The translations under genes and the position numbers were made by a program. A stretch of DNA of 64,000 bases from Amycolatopsis acidicola (GTDB lineage Bacteria; Actinomycetota; Actinomycetes; Mycobacteriales; Pseudonocardiaceae). Shown piece by piece: positions 45,449 through 54,370 of this stretch (within the stretch, counting starts at the first letter, position 1; every line of letters begins with the position of its first letter). The notes beneath the pieces were generated by a model. The model worked only from the letters and a program-made list of their open reading frames with translations. It made no database searches and was not told the DNA's origin. The stretch spans positions 62,001-126,000 of the forward strand of contig NZ_VMNW02000003.1 in NCBI RefSeq assembly GCF_007713735.2, in the 5' to 3' direction.

Positions 45449-46140
45449 ACGCCTGGTCCACGGAGGAGTTCGAAGCGCGGCTGCGGTCGATCGGTGAAAA
45501 GCGGTACCACCATCTGCACCCGTTCAACGAACGGATGCACGCGGGCACGCTCACCGAGGAGGAGTTCCGGGGGTGGGTGCGGAACCGGTTCTACTATCAG
45601 GTGAACCTGCCGGTGAAGGACGCGTTCATCCTGACAAAGCTCCCCGGCCGCGAGGACCGGCGCCGGTGGATCCAGCGCATCATCGACCACGACGGCCGCA
45701 CCGGGAACGAAGGCGGCATCGAGAAGTGGGTCCGCCTCGGCGAATCGGTCGGCCTGACCCGCGAGCAGCTTTTCGACGATGACACGGTTTTGCCGGGCGT
45801 GCGCTTCGCCGTGGACGCCTATGTGGACTTCTGCCGCCGGCAGCCGTGGCTGGAGTCCGTCGCGTCGGCGCTGACGGAGCTGTTCGCGCCCGATCTGCTC
45901 AGCAGGCGGATCACCGACGTCAGCCGCCACTACCCGTGGATCGCGGCGGAAGGCCTGGAGTACTTCCGGGCGCGGCTCACCCAGCAGCCCAAGGACATCG
46001 CGCATCTGCTCGAACTGGTGCTGGACAACGCGAAATCCCGCGAACAGCAGGACGCGTGCGCGCGGGCGCTGGAGTTCAAGTGCGATGTACTCTGGAGCCT
46101 CCTCGACGCCGTCGAACTCGCCTACGGCAAGAGCTCGTGA
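45445..46140 (+). CDS. pqqC: Pyrroloquinoline-quinone synthase PqqC
   Basis: 231 aa. It is a heme-oxygenase-like helical protein with the family core RYHHLHPFNERMHAGTLTEEEFRGWVRNRFYYQ (~residues 19-51) and ILTKLPGREDRRRWIQRIIDHDG. PqqC carries out the last ring closure and eight-electron oxidation to PQQ without a cofactor. It overlaps pqqB by 4 bases and abuts pqqD in a TGATG junction. Slightly shorter than the proteobacterial enzymes, mainly at the C-terminus. Confidence 0.95.
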   Translation: MNAWSTEEFEARLRSIGEKRYHHLHPFNERMHAGTLTEEEFRGWVRNRFYYQVNLPVKDAFILTKLPGREDRRRWIQRIIDHDGRTGNEGGIEKWVRLGESVGLTREQLFDDDTVLPGVRFAVDAYVDFCRRQPWLESVASALTELFAPDLLSRRITDVSRHYPWIAAEGLEYFRARLTQQPKDIAHLLELVLDNAKSREQQDACARALEFKCDVLWSLLDAVELAYGKSS

Positions 46141-46415
46141 TGGACACCGACGATCTGACGGCCATCCCGCGGCTGGTGACCAAGGCGATGCTCAAGCACG
46201 ACAGCGTCCGGGACGTCGAACTGCTCCTGCTGCCGGAACGGGTCGTGCTGCTGAACAAGTCCGGGGCGGCGATACTGGGCCTCTGCGACGGCAGCCGGAC
46301 CGTACGGCAGCTGGTCGACCGGCTCGAGCGGGATTTCGAGGCGACCGATCTCACGAACGACGTCATGAAGTTCCTCGAGGACGCCAGCGGGCGGGGCTGG
46401 GTGGTGGTCCGGTGA
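46140..46415 (+). CDS. pqqD: PqqA peptide chaperone PqqD
   Basis: 91 aa. RiPP recognition element fold: IPRLVTKAMLKHDSVRDVELLLLPERVVLLNKSGAAILGLCDGSRTVRQLVDRLERDF, ending in a C-terminal helix. PqqD binds PqqA and presents it to PqqE. It is encoded as a separate protein here, not fused to pqqC. It starts in TGATG with pqqC and its stop overlaps the GTG of pqqE. Confidence 0.94.
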   Translation: MDTDDLTAIPRLVTKAMLKHDSVRDVELLLLPERVVLLNKSGAAILGLCDGSRTVRQLVDRLERDFEATDLTNDVMKFLEDASGRGWVVVR

Positions 46416-47518
46416 ACGGGACACCACAGCCGTTCGGCCTGCTGGCCGAGGTGACCCACCAGTGCCCGCTGCACTGCGTCTACTGCTCGAACCCCGTGGC
46501 GCTGCTCGGCAGGCAGGACGAGCTCACCACCGGCGACTGGATCCGGGTGATCGGCGAAGCGGCCGCGCTCGGTGTCGTGCAGGTGCACTTCTCCGGCGGG
46601 GAACCGTTGGTGCGCGGCGATTTGGAGACACTGGTCGCCGAGGCCCGCCGCCTCGGCCTGTACACGAACCTGATCACCAGCGGCCTCGGGCTCACGGAGT
46701 CCCGGGCCGGATCGCTCGTCGCGGCGGGGCTCAACAGCGCCCAGCTGAGCATCCAGGGCGACGCCGCCGAGTCGACGGACCTGGTCGCGGCGAGCAAACG
46801 CTTCGACAAGAAGGAAGCGGCCGCGCGGATCATCCGTGACGCCGGGCTGCCGTTGAACATGAACGTGGTCCTGCACCGGCTGAATCTGGCCCGGCTGGAC
46901 GCGATCATCGACGTCTGCGTGGACTGGGGCGCCGAACGGCTGGAGCTCGCCAACGCCCAGTACTACGGCTGGGCGTTGCGCAACCGCGAACTCCTGATGC
47001 CGAGCAAGACCCAGCTGGACGAGGCGGTCGGCGTCTACGAACGCCGGAAGGCCGAATTGGCGCAGCAGCTGGAACTGCTCTGGATCCTCCCGGACTACTA
47101 CGAGCCCTACCCCAAGCCGTGCATGGGCGGATGGGCGCGGACGGCGCTGACCGTCGCCCCGGACGGCGTGGTCTACCCGTGCCCGGTCGCGGCGGAGATC
47201 ACGACGATGGAGTTCGCTTCGGTGCGCGAGCACGATCTCGCGTGGATCTGGGCGAATTCTCCCGCGTTCGAGGCTTTCCGTGGCACCGCGTGGATGCCCG
47301 ACCCGTGCCGCGGCTGTCCGCGCAAGGAACTGGACTTCGGCGGCTGCCGGTGCCAGGCCTTCGCGCTGACCGGCGACGCGGGCCGCACCGACCCGGTGTG
47401 CCGGTATTCGCCGGACCACCACCTGGTGCGGGACGCGCTCGTGCGGGCCAACCAGGAGGAGGTCGCGGACGGCGAGCTCGTGTACCGCCGTCCCACGGTT
47501 TCGGCGCGAGGACGATGA
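46412..47518 (+). CDS. pqqE: Radical SAM PqqA Glu-Tyr cross-linking enzyme PqqE
   Basis: 368 aa from the GTG overlapping the pqqD stop. The radical SAM cluster motif is Cys18-x3-Cys22-x2-Cys25 (CPLHCVYC). SAM-binding FSGGEPLVRGDLETL follows, and the C-terminal SPASM region has Cys in KPCMGGW, VYPCPVA, DPCRGCPRKELDFGGCRCQAF for two auxiliary clusters. PqqE forms the C-C bond between Glu and Tyr of PqqA. The next gene (M1 peptidase) overlaps its stop by 4 bases. Confidence 0.95.
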   Translation: MNGTPQPFGLLAEVTHQCPLHCVYCSNPVALLGRQDELTTGDWIRVIGEAAALGVVQVHFSGGEPLVRGDLETLVAEARRLGLYTNLITSGLGLTESRAGSLVAAGLNSAQLSIQGDAAESTDLVAASKRFDKKEAAARIIRDAGLPLNMNVVLHRLNLARLDAIIDVCVDWGAERLELANAQYYGWALRNRELLMPSKTQLDEAVGVYERRKAELAQQLELLWILPDYYEPYPKPCMGGWARTALTVAPDGVVYPCPVAAEITTMEFASVREHDLAWIWANSPAFEAFRGTAWMPDPCRGCPRKELDFGGCRCQAFALTGDAGRTDPVCRYSPDHHLVRDALVRANQEEVADGELVYRRPTVSARGR

Positions 47519-49908
47519 CCCTCACGCAGGATGAAGCGGCGGAGCGGTCGGCCGAGGTCTTCGACGTCGAGTATGAAGTAGCCCTCGATCTTACCGTGGG
47601 GGAGCGGGAATTCACGACGGTCACGGTCGTCCGCTTCCAGGCCAGGACCGGCCGCGAGGTCGTCTTCCTCGACTTCGCGGGCGAGGTCGATTCCGTTTCC
47701 CACAACGGTTCCGAGGTGCCCGACGCGCACGACGGGACGCGCGTCCGGCTCGCCGCGCGGCCGGGCGCGAACACGGTCCGGGTGGCCGGTTCCGCGCCGT
47801 ATTCGCGCACCGGTGAGGGTCTGCACCGGTTCCGCGACCCGCTCGACGGACAGGTCTACCTGCACACCAAGTTCGAGCCTTTCGCGGCGCACAAGGTGTT
47901 CGCGTGTTTCGACCAGCCCGACCTGAAGGCGACGGTCGAGCTGAGCGTCACCGCCGAGGACGACTGGGTGGTGGTCGCCAACACCGAACCGGTGGAGTCC
48001 GGGCCGACTTGGCGGTTCGGCCGGACGCCCCCGCTGCCGACGTACCTGGTCGCGTTCTGCGCGGGCCCGTTCCGCCGGGTCGGTTCGAGCCACCACGGAA
48101 TTCCGCTGGCGCTGTACGCGCGGAGCTCGCTTTTCGAACGGCTTACTGACGAGGCGGCCGAGATCTTCGAGGTCGTCGGCCGCGGTCTCGACTTCTACGG
48201 GCGGCTGTTCGCGCTCCCGTATCCCTTCGCGAAGTACGACCACGTCTTCGCGCCCGAGTACGCGTTCGGGGGCATGGAACATCCGGGCTGCGTGACGCTC
48301 AACGAACGGTTCCTCTTCGCGCACCGCGTCACCGAGGACAAGCGGCGGCGGCGGTCCGAGCTGCTGATGCACGAAATGGCGCACATGTGGTTCGGCGACT
48401 ACGTGACGATGCGCTGGTGGGACGACCTGTGGCTGAACGAGGCCTTCGCGGTGCTGATGTCGGTCGTCGCGCAGCCGGAGGTCACGCGGTACGGGGAAGG
48501 CTGGACCGCGTTCGAGCACCACAACCTGCCGCCGGCCCGGCACGCCGACCAGCTGCCGACCAGCCACGCGATCCGGGTGACCACGGCCGACACCGACGCC
48601 GCGCGGTCGAACTTCGGCCCGATCGTCTACCGGAGAGGCGCGGCGGTCCTTCACGAACTCGCCGGACGCCTCGGCTGGGAGTCCTTCATCGCCGGGGTGC
48701 GGACGTATCTGCGGGCGCACGCGTGGGGCAACGCCGGGCTCGACGACTTCGTGGCGGCGCTGCGATCGGTGTCGGACGAAGACCTGGATCGCTGGGTGGC
48801 GGAGTGGTTGCTGCGGCCCGGGGTCAACACGGTCGAAGTGTCCAGAGTGGAGGGACGGGTGGCGCAGCTGCCCGATCCGGAGGTTCCGCCGCGCCACCTG
48901 AATCCGGTCGTCGCGGCGTTCGACGAGCACGACGGCAAGCTGGTGCCGTGCGACACGACGCCGTCGGCGGATCTGCTGGTGCCGAACGCAGACGCGGCTT
49001 GCTATGTCAAGGTCAGGCTGGACCCGCGGTCCCGGCAGGCGGCGTTACGTTGTCTGTCCACTATGGATGACCAGCGAACGCGTGCGGTCGTGTGGGGAGC
49101 GCTCTGGGACGATGTTCTCGACGCGCGCGTCGCCGCCCGGGAGTACGCGTCCGCCGTACTCGCGCATGGGCGGGTGGAGAGCGATGGCATCGTGGAGGCG
49201 CTCCTGGAGCGTGCTGTTACGGCGGTGCAGGTTTATGGGGATCCCAGGGGGCTTCGCGTGCTGGCGGGCCGGGTGCGGGAACAACTGGCCGGTGCCGTTC
49301 CGGGTGGCGACCGGCAATTGGTGCTGGCGCGCGTACTCGTCAGCGTCGTCGAGGACGGCGATCTGCTGCGCGAACTCGCGTGTGGACGGTCGCCTTGGCC
49401 GGAGCTGGCAGTGGATCCCGACCTCAGGTGGCGGAGCCTGTTCCGGCTCGCGTCGACCGGAGGCGAGATCGACGGACTCCTGGATCGCGCGCGAGAAGCC
49501 GACCCCGGGGACGGTGGCCACCGCAACGCCTTGACGGCCGAAGCCGCAAGCCCTTCCGGTAAAGAAGAAGCGTGGAACCGGTTGTTCGATGACGGTCTTT
49601 CGCTGGCGGAGAAGAAGGCCGTCATGGCGGGATTCCGGCAGCCGGGCCAGGAATCGGTGCTCACGCCGTACGCGGACCGCTACTGGCGGGCGCTGGAGAG
49701 TCTGACGCGAGAACCTCGGCGCGAGTTCGTCCTCGCGTTCGCCGGTGCCCTGTATCCGCGGTTCACCGACGCCGGACAGCGCGTGCTGGCAGACACCGAT
49801 GAGTTGCTGGAGCGCGGGCTGCTGCCCGACGACGTGCGCAAGGTCGTCCGGGAGGAGCGCGCCGAGCTCCTCATCATGCGGGCGGCTCGCGTCCGCGACG
49901 CGGTGTGA
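47515..49908 (+). CDS. M1 family metallo-aminopeptidase in the pqq operon
   Basis: 797 aa, ATGA overlap with pqqE. The zinc site is His286-Glu287-x2-His290-x18-Glu309 (HEMAHMW ... LNEAF), with the exopeptidase motif GGMEHPG at 252-258 in place of GAMEN. An N-terminal beta-domain and a long C-terminal helical ERAP1-like domain complete the PepN layout. There is no signal peptide. PQQ assembly needs proteolysis of cross-linked PqqA; the usual M16 peptidase PqqF/G is not in this window. Tight coupling to pqqE makes this enzyme a candidate to trim PqqA. General peptide turnover is the alternative. Confidence 0.88.
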   Translation: MTLTQDEAAERSAEVFDVEYEVALDLTVGEREFTTVTVVRFQARTGREVVFLDFAGEVDSVSHNGSEVPDAHDGTRVRLAARPGANTVRVAGSAPYSRTGEGLHRFRDPLDGQVYLHTKFEPFAAHKVFACFDQPDLKATVELSVTAEDDWVVVANTEPVESGPTWRFGRTPPLPTYLVAFCAGPFRRVGSSHHGIPLALYARSSLFERLTDEAAEIFEVVGRGLDFYGRLFALPYPFAKYDHVFAPEYAFGGMEHPGCVTLNERFLFAHRVTEDKRRRRSELLMHEMAHMWFGDYVTMRWWDDLWLNEAFAVLMSVVAQPEVTRYGEGWTAFEHHNLPPARHADQLPTSHAIRVTTADTDAARSNFGPIVYRRGAAVLHELAGRLGWESFIAGVRTYLRAHAWGNAGLDDFVAALRSVSDEDLDRWVAEWLLRPGVNTVEVSRVEGRVAQLPDPEVPPRHLNPVVAAFDEHDGKLVPCDTTPSADLLVPNADAACYVKVRLDPRSRQAALRCLSTMDDQRTRAVVWGALWDDVLDARVAAREYASAVLAHGRVESDGIVEALLERAVTAVQVYGDPRGLRVLAGRVREQLAGAVPGGDRQLVLARVLVSVVEDGDLLRELACGRSPWPELAVDPDLRWRSLFRLASTGGEIDGLLDRAREADPGDGGHRNALTAEAASPSGKEEAWNRLFDDGLSLAEKKAVMAGFRQPGQESVLTPYADRYWRALESLTREPRREFVLAFAGALYPRFTDAGQRVLADTDELLERGLLPDDVRKVVREERAELLIMRAARVRDAV

Positions 49909-50167
49909 CCGATTCACCGGAATCGCCACGAACCCGGCCGGACGAACGACGGGCCATTGAGGACGAACGGTGGTCCTGGTGTCACGAAAGGGAATGTGAG
50001 CACTGGCACGGCCGCCGGAGCGGCCTGCCCGCCCGTAGATGACCCCGCGCGCACCGTTCATGGTCGCGCCCCCTGCGTTCGTTTCCCGCGGATTGACCGG
50101 GTATTCCGCCGCCGGGCAGTCTCGCTGAAGACCGCGATCCGCCGGTGCCGAGCGAGAGGGTGAAGAA

Positions 50168-51208
50168 ATGGTTCTTCCGTCAAAGATGCCCCAGCTCGCG
50201 GACCTCGACCTGCTGTTGTCGGTCGAGCGGTACGGCAGCGTGGGAAAGGCGGCGCAGGCGCACAGCCTTTCCCAGCCCGCCGCCAGCATCCGGATCAGCG
50301 CGATGGAACGCCGGCTCGGCCTTCGCCTGCTGGACCGTTCTCCCGCCGGTTCGAAGCTGACCGAGGACGGGGAAATGCTCGCGAAGTACGCCCGCAATGT
50401 GATGCAGGCGGCGCGGGAGTTGCTGGAATTCGGCTCCGGGGCCCGTTCTTCGGAAGCGAAACGACTCCGTGTCGCGGGCAGCCCGGCGATTTCCGAGCAT
50501 CTGATTCCCGAATGGCTCAACCGTTCCCGGTTCTCGTTCGGCGAAGCCAGGGTCGAAGTGCGGACCGGCAGCGTCGACACACTGCGCCGGCTGATCCGGA
50601 CGAGCCACGTCGATCTCGCGTTCATCGACGGCTGGTGCCAGGCCGGGCCCCCGGGACGGCAGCAGCCTCGCGATGAACTGGTGACGCGGTACATCTGTGA
50701 CGACGAGCTGGCGGTGGTGGTCGGCTCGAAGCATCCGTGGGCCGTGCGCGCCACTCCCTTGACGGTGCGGGAACTCGCGGCCGCGCCGCTGGTGGTGCGC
50801 GAGCGCGGTTCCGGGCTCCGGGAGTTCACGGACGAGCTGCTGGGAACCGCGGGCGCCCCGGAGAGCTACGTCGAATTCCCTTCCACCGGCGCGATCAAGC
50901 AGGCGGTCGCGAACAGCAGGCGGGTCACGGTGCTCAACGTTTCCACCGTGCGGTCCGAACTCGCGGAAGGACGGCTGCATCTGGTGCCCGTGGACCAGGA
51001 AATGCCCGCGAAACCGATCTACGCGGCGTGGAGCGAACGCCGCGGTCTCCCGGAGTACGCGGGAGAACTCGTGGAGATCGCCGCGTCGAAGGGCTCACCG
51101 GTGCCCGTCCTCGTGCCGGGACAAAAGCCGAGAGAGGCCGGCCCGCGCAAGCGGACCCGGCCGAGCAAACCGGGTCTGTCGATCGACGTCCACGAATCGA
51201 TCGCCTGA
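50168..51208 (+). CDS. LysR-family transcriptional regulator (CbbR-like position)
   Basis: 346 aa; an ATG at 50186 is an alternative start. N-terminal winged helix: LADLDLLLSVERYGSVGKAAQAHSLSQPAASIRISAMERRLGLRLLDRS (~residues 9-57). The effector domain is typical (VRTGSVDTLRRLIRTSHVDLAFI), and a basic C-terminal tail (RKRTRPSKP) extends it. It lies 39 bases upstream of the aldolase gene on the same strand, in the place where CbbR-like regulators of sugar-phosphate genes are often found. The 260 bases before it show no other feature. Control of fba and glpX-like genes is inference. Confidence 0.82.
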   Translation: MVLPSKMPQLADLDLLLSVERYGSVGKAAQAHSLSQPAASIRISAMERRLGLRLLDRSPAGSKLTEDGEMLAKYARNVMQAARELLEFGSGARSSEAKRLRVAGSPAISEHLIPEWLNRSRFSFGEARVEVRTGSVDTLRRLIRTSHVDLAFIDGWCQAGPPGRQQPRDELVTRYICDDELAVVVGSKHPWAVRATPLTVRELAAAPLVVRERGSGLREFTDELLGTAGAPESYVEFPSTGAIKQAVANSRRVTVLNVSTVRSELAEGRLHLVPVDQEMPAKPIYAAWSERRGLPEYAGELVEIAASKGSPVPVLVPGQKPREAGPRKRTRPSKPGLSIDVHESIA

Positions 51209-51247
51209 CCGTCCCATCCGGTACCGAAAGCAGGAGGAACGACGACA

Positions 51248-52225
51248 GTGTCAGCTCTGAACAAGATCGCGCGAACCATGGTGTCCGGCAGGCGCGGGAT
51301 CCTCGCCGCCGACGAGAGCATCGGGACGATGTCCGCCAGGCTGGAAAAAGTGGGCGTCGAGCCGACCGCGGAGACCCGCCGGGTGTACCGGGAGCTGCTC
51401 GTCACCACCCCGCAGCTCGCCGAGTCGGTCAGCGGCATCATCCTCGCAGACGAGACGTTCCACCAGAAACTGGGCGATGGCCGCACTTTCCCGCAGTACC
51501 TCGACGACATCGGGATCCTCGCCGGGATCAAGGTCGACACCGGGGCGAAGCCGCTGGCCGGCGCGCCCGAGGAGAAGATCACCGAGGGGCTCGACGGGCT
51601 GCGCGAACGGGTCGCGGACTACGTGCGGCTCGGCGCGACGTTCGCGAAATGGCGGGCGGTGATCACGATCGGCGGTGACGCGCCGTCGGAGCGCGCGGTG
51701 CGTGCGAACGTGCACGCGCTGGCCCGCTACGCCGGCCTCTGCCAGGAGGGCGGGCTGGTGCCGATCGTCGAACCCGAGGTGCTGATGGACGGCGACCATT
51801 CGCTGGAGCGCTGCCGTGAGGTGACGACCGCCGTGCTGGAAACGCTGTTCGAGGAGCTCGACCTGATGCGCGTGCGGCTCGACGGCATCGTCCTCAAGCC
51901 CAACATGGTGGTTCCCGGGACCGGCAGCGGGGAGCGGCCCACGGTGGGGGCCGTCGCACTGGCCACCGTGGAGGTGCTGCGGGAGACCGTGCCGACGTCC
52001 GTGCCGGGTATCGCTTTCCTTTCCGGCGGGCAAAGTCCGGAGCTCGCGACGCAGCACCTCGGGGCGATGCAGAAGCTCGGACGGCTGCCGTGGGAGCTCA
52101 CCTACTCGTTCGGCCGGGCGCTGGTCGGGCCCGCGCTGGAGACCTGGCGAGGCGACGACACCAACTGGGCCGCCGCGCAGAAAGCGCTCTCCGAGCGGGC
52201 CCTCGCGAACGCTGCCGTGCGTTAG
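51248..52225 (+). CDS. fba: Class I fructose-bisphosphate aldolase
   Basis: 325 aa, GTG start after GGAGGAACGACGACA. The Schiff-base enzyme pattern is present: RRGILAADESIGTM (~residues 16-29), FAKWRAVITI, and the active-site Lys in GIVLKPNMVVPG (~residue 217), followed by FLSGGQSPELAT. Class I aldolases need no metal. It supplies triose and hexose phosphates for the rearrangement phase that rebuilds ribulose-5-phosphate. It is followed by a strong hairpin. Confidence 0.92.
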   Translation: MSALNKIARTMVSGRRGILAADESIGTMSARLEKVGVEPTAETRRVYRELLVTTPQLAESVSGIILADETFHQKLGDGRTFPQYLDDIGILAGIKVDTGAKPLAGAPEEKITEGLDGLRERVADYVRLGATFAKWRAVITIGGDAPSERAVRANVHALARYAGLCQEGGLVPIVEPEVLMDGDHSLERCREVTTAVLETLFEELDLMRVRLDGIVLKPNMVVPGTGSGERPTVGAVALATVEVLRETVPTSVPGIAFLSGGQSPELATQHLGAMQKLGRLPWELTYSFGRALVGPALETWRGDDTNWAAAQKALSERALANAAVR

Positions 52226-52230
52226 AGCCG

Positions 52231-52280
52231 CCGCGGGCGGCCGGATCTGTCCGAGTGGGTCCCGGCCCGGCCGCCCGTGG
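52231..52280. terminator. Hairpin between fba and the glpX-like gene
   Basis: CCGCGGGCGGCCGG (52231-52244) pairs with CCGGCCGCCCGTGG (52267-52280) at 13 of 14 positions, with a 22-base loop. It begins 5 bases after the aldolase stop. There is no T run, so termination may be partial, leaving some read-through to the next gene. Confidence 0.6.
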
Positions 52281-52315
52281 CTTTCCACCCTTACCCCGCG
52301 AGCGGATCGAGAGTG

Positions 52316-53239
52316 ATGAGTACTCAGGAATGGACCACCACCGGGATTTCCGTCGCACCCGGCGATACGCTCGCGCTCGAACTCGTGCGGGTGACCGAAG
52401 CGGCCGCGATCGCGGCGGGGCGCTGGGTCGGCCGCGGTGAGCGGGACAACGGCCGGATCGCCGGCACCGCCGCGATGCGCGAGCACCTCGCGTCGGTGCG
52501 CATGCGCGGTGTGGTGGTGATCGGCGACGCCGGCATGGAAGCCGGGTTTGGCGAAGGGCCGGTGTGCGACGTCTGCATCACTGTGGGGGACGGGGCTTTG
52601 TCGGCGGCGAGGGATGTGCCGAACTCCCTGTCGGCCATCGCGGTCGCCGAGCGTGGCGCCTTCTACGAGCCGTCTCCGGGTGCTGTCATGGACAAGCTGG
52701 CCGTCGGGTCCGACTGCGCCGACGTCGTCGACATCACGCGTCCGGTCGCGGACAACCTGTGGGCGATCGCCGCGGCGAAGGGGGTCCGGGTGCCGGATTT
52801 GGTGGTCGCCGTGCCGAACCGGCCGCGGCATGCGGCGCTCGTGCGGGAACTCCGTGACGCGGGCGCGCGGATCCATCTGCTGGAAGGCGGAGACATCGCG
52901 GGTGCGATCGCGGCGGCGCGGGACGACGGCCCGGTGGACGTGCTGCTGGGCAGCGGGGGAGCGGCCGGGGGCGTGGTCGCCGCGGCCGCGCTGTCCTGCA
53001 TCGGCGGGGCGCTGCAGATGCGGCTGCGCACCGACGACGTCGACAAGGTCCTGCACACCGGCGATCTGGTGCGCGGCGAGAACATTCTGTTCTGTGCCAC
53101 CGGGGTGACGGGTAGCGAGTCGCTGCACGGGGTCCGGCATCACTCGGGTCGTACGACGACACAGTCCATTGTGCTCTGTTCGAACCCGCGCACGGCACGG
53201 ACGATCGCGTCCGAACGGCGACTCTTCCCGCCGGATTGA
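52316..53239 (+). CDS. GlpX-like (class II FBPase/SBPase family) protein, active site degenerate
   Basis: 307 aa. The whole sequence aligns with GlpX: RVTEAAAIAAGRWVGRG at the start, PVADNLWAIAAAKGV, PVDVLLGSGGAAGGVVAAAALSCIGG, HTGDLVRGENILFCATGVTGSESLHGV and a matching C-terminus. The metal and catalytic motifs are changed. GRGD-K reads GRGERD, GEGE reads GDAG, the DPxxGT loop is missing (ITVGDGALSAARD), and GAPEG reads GAAGG. The protein is also slightly short because of deletions around these sites. It may therefore be a non-catalytic homologue or have a different activity. It shares the region with fba and rpiB. Confidence 0.78.
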   Translation: MSTQEWTTTGISVAPGDTLALELVRVTEAAAIAAGRWVGRGERDNGRIAGTAAMREHLASVRMRGVVVIGDAGMEAGFGEGPVCDVCITVGDGALSAARDVPNSLSAIAVAERGAFYEPSPGAVMDKLAVGSDCADVVDITRPVADNLWAIAAAKGVRVPDLVVAVPNRPRHAALVRELRDAGARIHLLEGGDIAGAIAAARDDGPVDVLLGSGGAAGGVVAAAALSCIGGALQMRLRTDDVDKVLHTGDLVRGENILFCATGVTGSESLHGVRHHSGRTTTQSIVLCSNPRTARTIASERRLFPPD

Positions 53240-53276
53240 CGCGGTGACCGCCGATTCGACGGCCACCGCGGTGTTC

Positions 53277-53756
53277 TCAAACCGGTCGTTCTCCGGGCAG
53301 GGCCGGCGGTTGGCCGGTGCGTTCGTAGTCCGTCAGCTGGTCGATCCGGCGTTGGTGGCGGCCGCCGTCGAATTCCGTGGCGAGGAACGCGTCCACGATC
53401 CGCTCGGCCTCCTCGACCGTGTGCATCCGGGCGCCGATACCGGCCAGCAGCGCGTTGTTGTGCCGCCGGGCCAGCCGCGCGGTGTCGACGTTCCACGTCA
53501 GCGCTGCGCGGGCGCCGGGCACCTTGTTCGCGGCGATCTGTTCCCCGTTCCCGGAACCGCCGATGACGAGGCCGAGGCTGCCCTCGTCGGCGACGACGCG
53601 CCGCGCCGTTTCGACGCAGAACGGCGGGTAGTCGTCGTCGGGGTCATAACCGCCGGGGCCGACATCTGTCACGTCGTGGCCGAGTTCGGTGAGCCTGCCG
53701 AGGAAATGGTTCTTGAGTTCGAGTCCGGCGTGATCGGAGCCAAGGTAGATTCGCAC
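53277..53756 (-). CDS. rpiB: Ribose-5-phosphate isomerase B
   Basis: 159 aa. RpiB/LacAB fold: MRIYLGSDHAGLELKNHF at the start and VIGGSGNGEQIAANKVPGARAALTWNVDTARLARRHNNALLAGIGARM (~residues 66-113). The active-site Cys position of this family is replaced by Ser (GGSGNGE), as in the mycobacterial/actinobacterial type that uses Glu as base. It interconverts ribose-5-P and ribulose-5-P, the acceptor for HPS. It is convergent with the GlpX-like gene. Confidence 0.92.
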   Translation of the reverse strand: MRIYLGSDHAGLELKNHFLGRLTELGHDVTDVGPGGYDPDDDYPPFCVETARRVVADEGSLGLVIGGSGNGEQIAANKVPGARAALTWNVDTARLARRHNNALLAGIGARMHTVEEAERIVDAFLATEFDGGRHQRRIDQLTDYERTGQPPALPGERPV

Positions 53757-54081
53757 ACCCGAAGTCTAGGTTCCCATTCCCGGATTATCCGTTGATCGTC
53801 ATGAGAACCGCTTTGTTCCCCCGTTGTTTTTTCCTATGCCCGTCCTGGTGCGCCGCGTGGCCGGACGGACCGGTGCACCCGCCCTCCCGCTCGTGGGCTG
53901 CCGGGCGCCGTTCGGCACCGGTTGCGGACCACTGGTTCAAGATCGGTTGCGGCGGCTCGGTTAACTCCAAGATGCTTCTTCATGACCGCGAAATTTCGTG
54001 GTGTCGTCCTCGGACTTCCGCGGAACATGAATGTCCGGTTCCGGCGAAGGCGCCGGACCCAGCCGACAGGAGGAACAAGAC
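53757..54081. other. Intergenic region upstream of pqqA
   Basis: 325 bases between the divergent rpiB and pqqA starts, with no gene supported on either strand. It is less GC-rich in its outer parts (near 53790-53830 and 53985-54000). It must hold the pqqA promoter and a 5' leader. The ribosome site for pqqA is AGGAGG at 54068-54073. Confidence 0.6.
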
Positions 54082-54156
54082 ATGAAGTGGGAAACTCCGG
54101 AATACACGGTCATCGAGGTGTGTGCCGAGGCCACCGGTTACTTCTACCGGGGCTGA
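54082..54156 (+). CDS. pqqA: PQQ precursor peptide PqqA
   Basis: 24 aa, ATG 8 bases after a perfect AGGAGG. It begins MKWETPEY, like known PqqA (MKWxxPxY), and has the Glu16-x3-Tyr20 pair (EATGY) that PqqE cross-links and that becomes PQQ. The length of 24 and the positions 16 and 20 match the classical peptide. A Cys at 14 and the ending YFYRG are unusual. It is 6.6 kb downstream of pqqE and on the same strand, with its own promoter region and terminator. This allows expression at higher level than the enzymes. Confidence 0.93.
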   Translation: MKWETPEYTVIEVCAEATGYFYRG

Positions 54157-54191
54157 AGCCGGGCCGCAGCGCCCGTTTCGCCCGGCTTTTT
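54156..54191 (+). terminator. Rho-independent terminator of pqqA
   Basis: AAGCCGGG (54156-54163) pairs perfectly with CCCGGCTT (54181-54188), and the T run continues to 54191. It starts at the last base of the stop codon, so the pqqA transcript ends immediately after the peptide. Confidence 0.8.
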
Positions 54192-54370
54192 CCGTAGTCA
54201 CGGCGGATCGGAAGAATTCGCGACGGGACTACGCCGGCGTGGGGCCCCGGATCCCGGAAATCCTGACCGGGCCGGGGCCCCGCGTCACCACCCGGCAAGC
54301 CGATGCCTTGTCCGTCAACGATTCCGCCGCGGCAGCGCCGCTCCCGGTGAACCCTTCGCGAGGTGCGCTC

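Noticed and set aside
53277-53756. The gene might encode the RuMP isomerase Phi.
   Set aside because: It lacks the SIS-domain pattern and matches RpiB from start to end.
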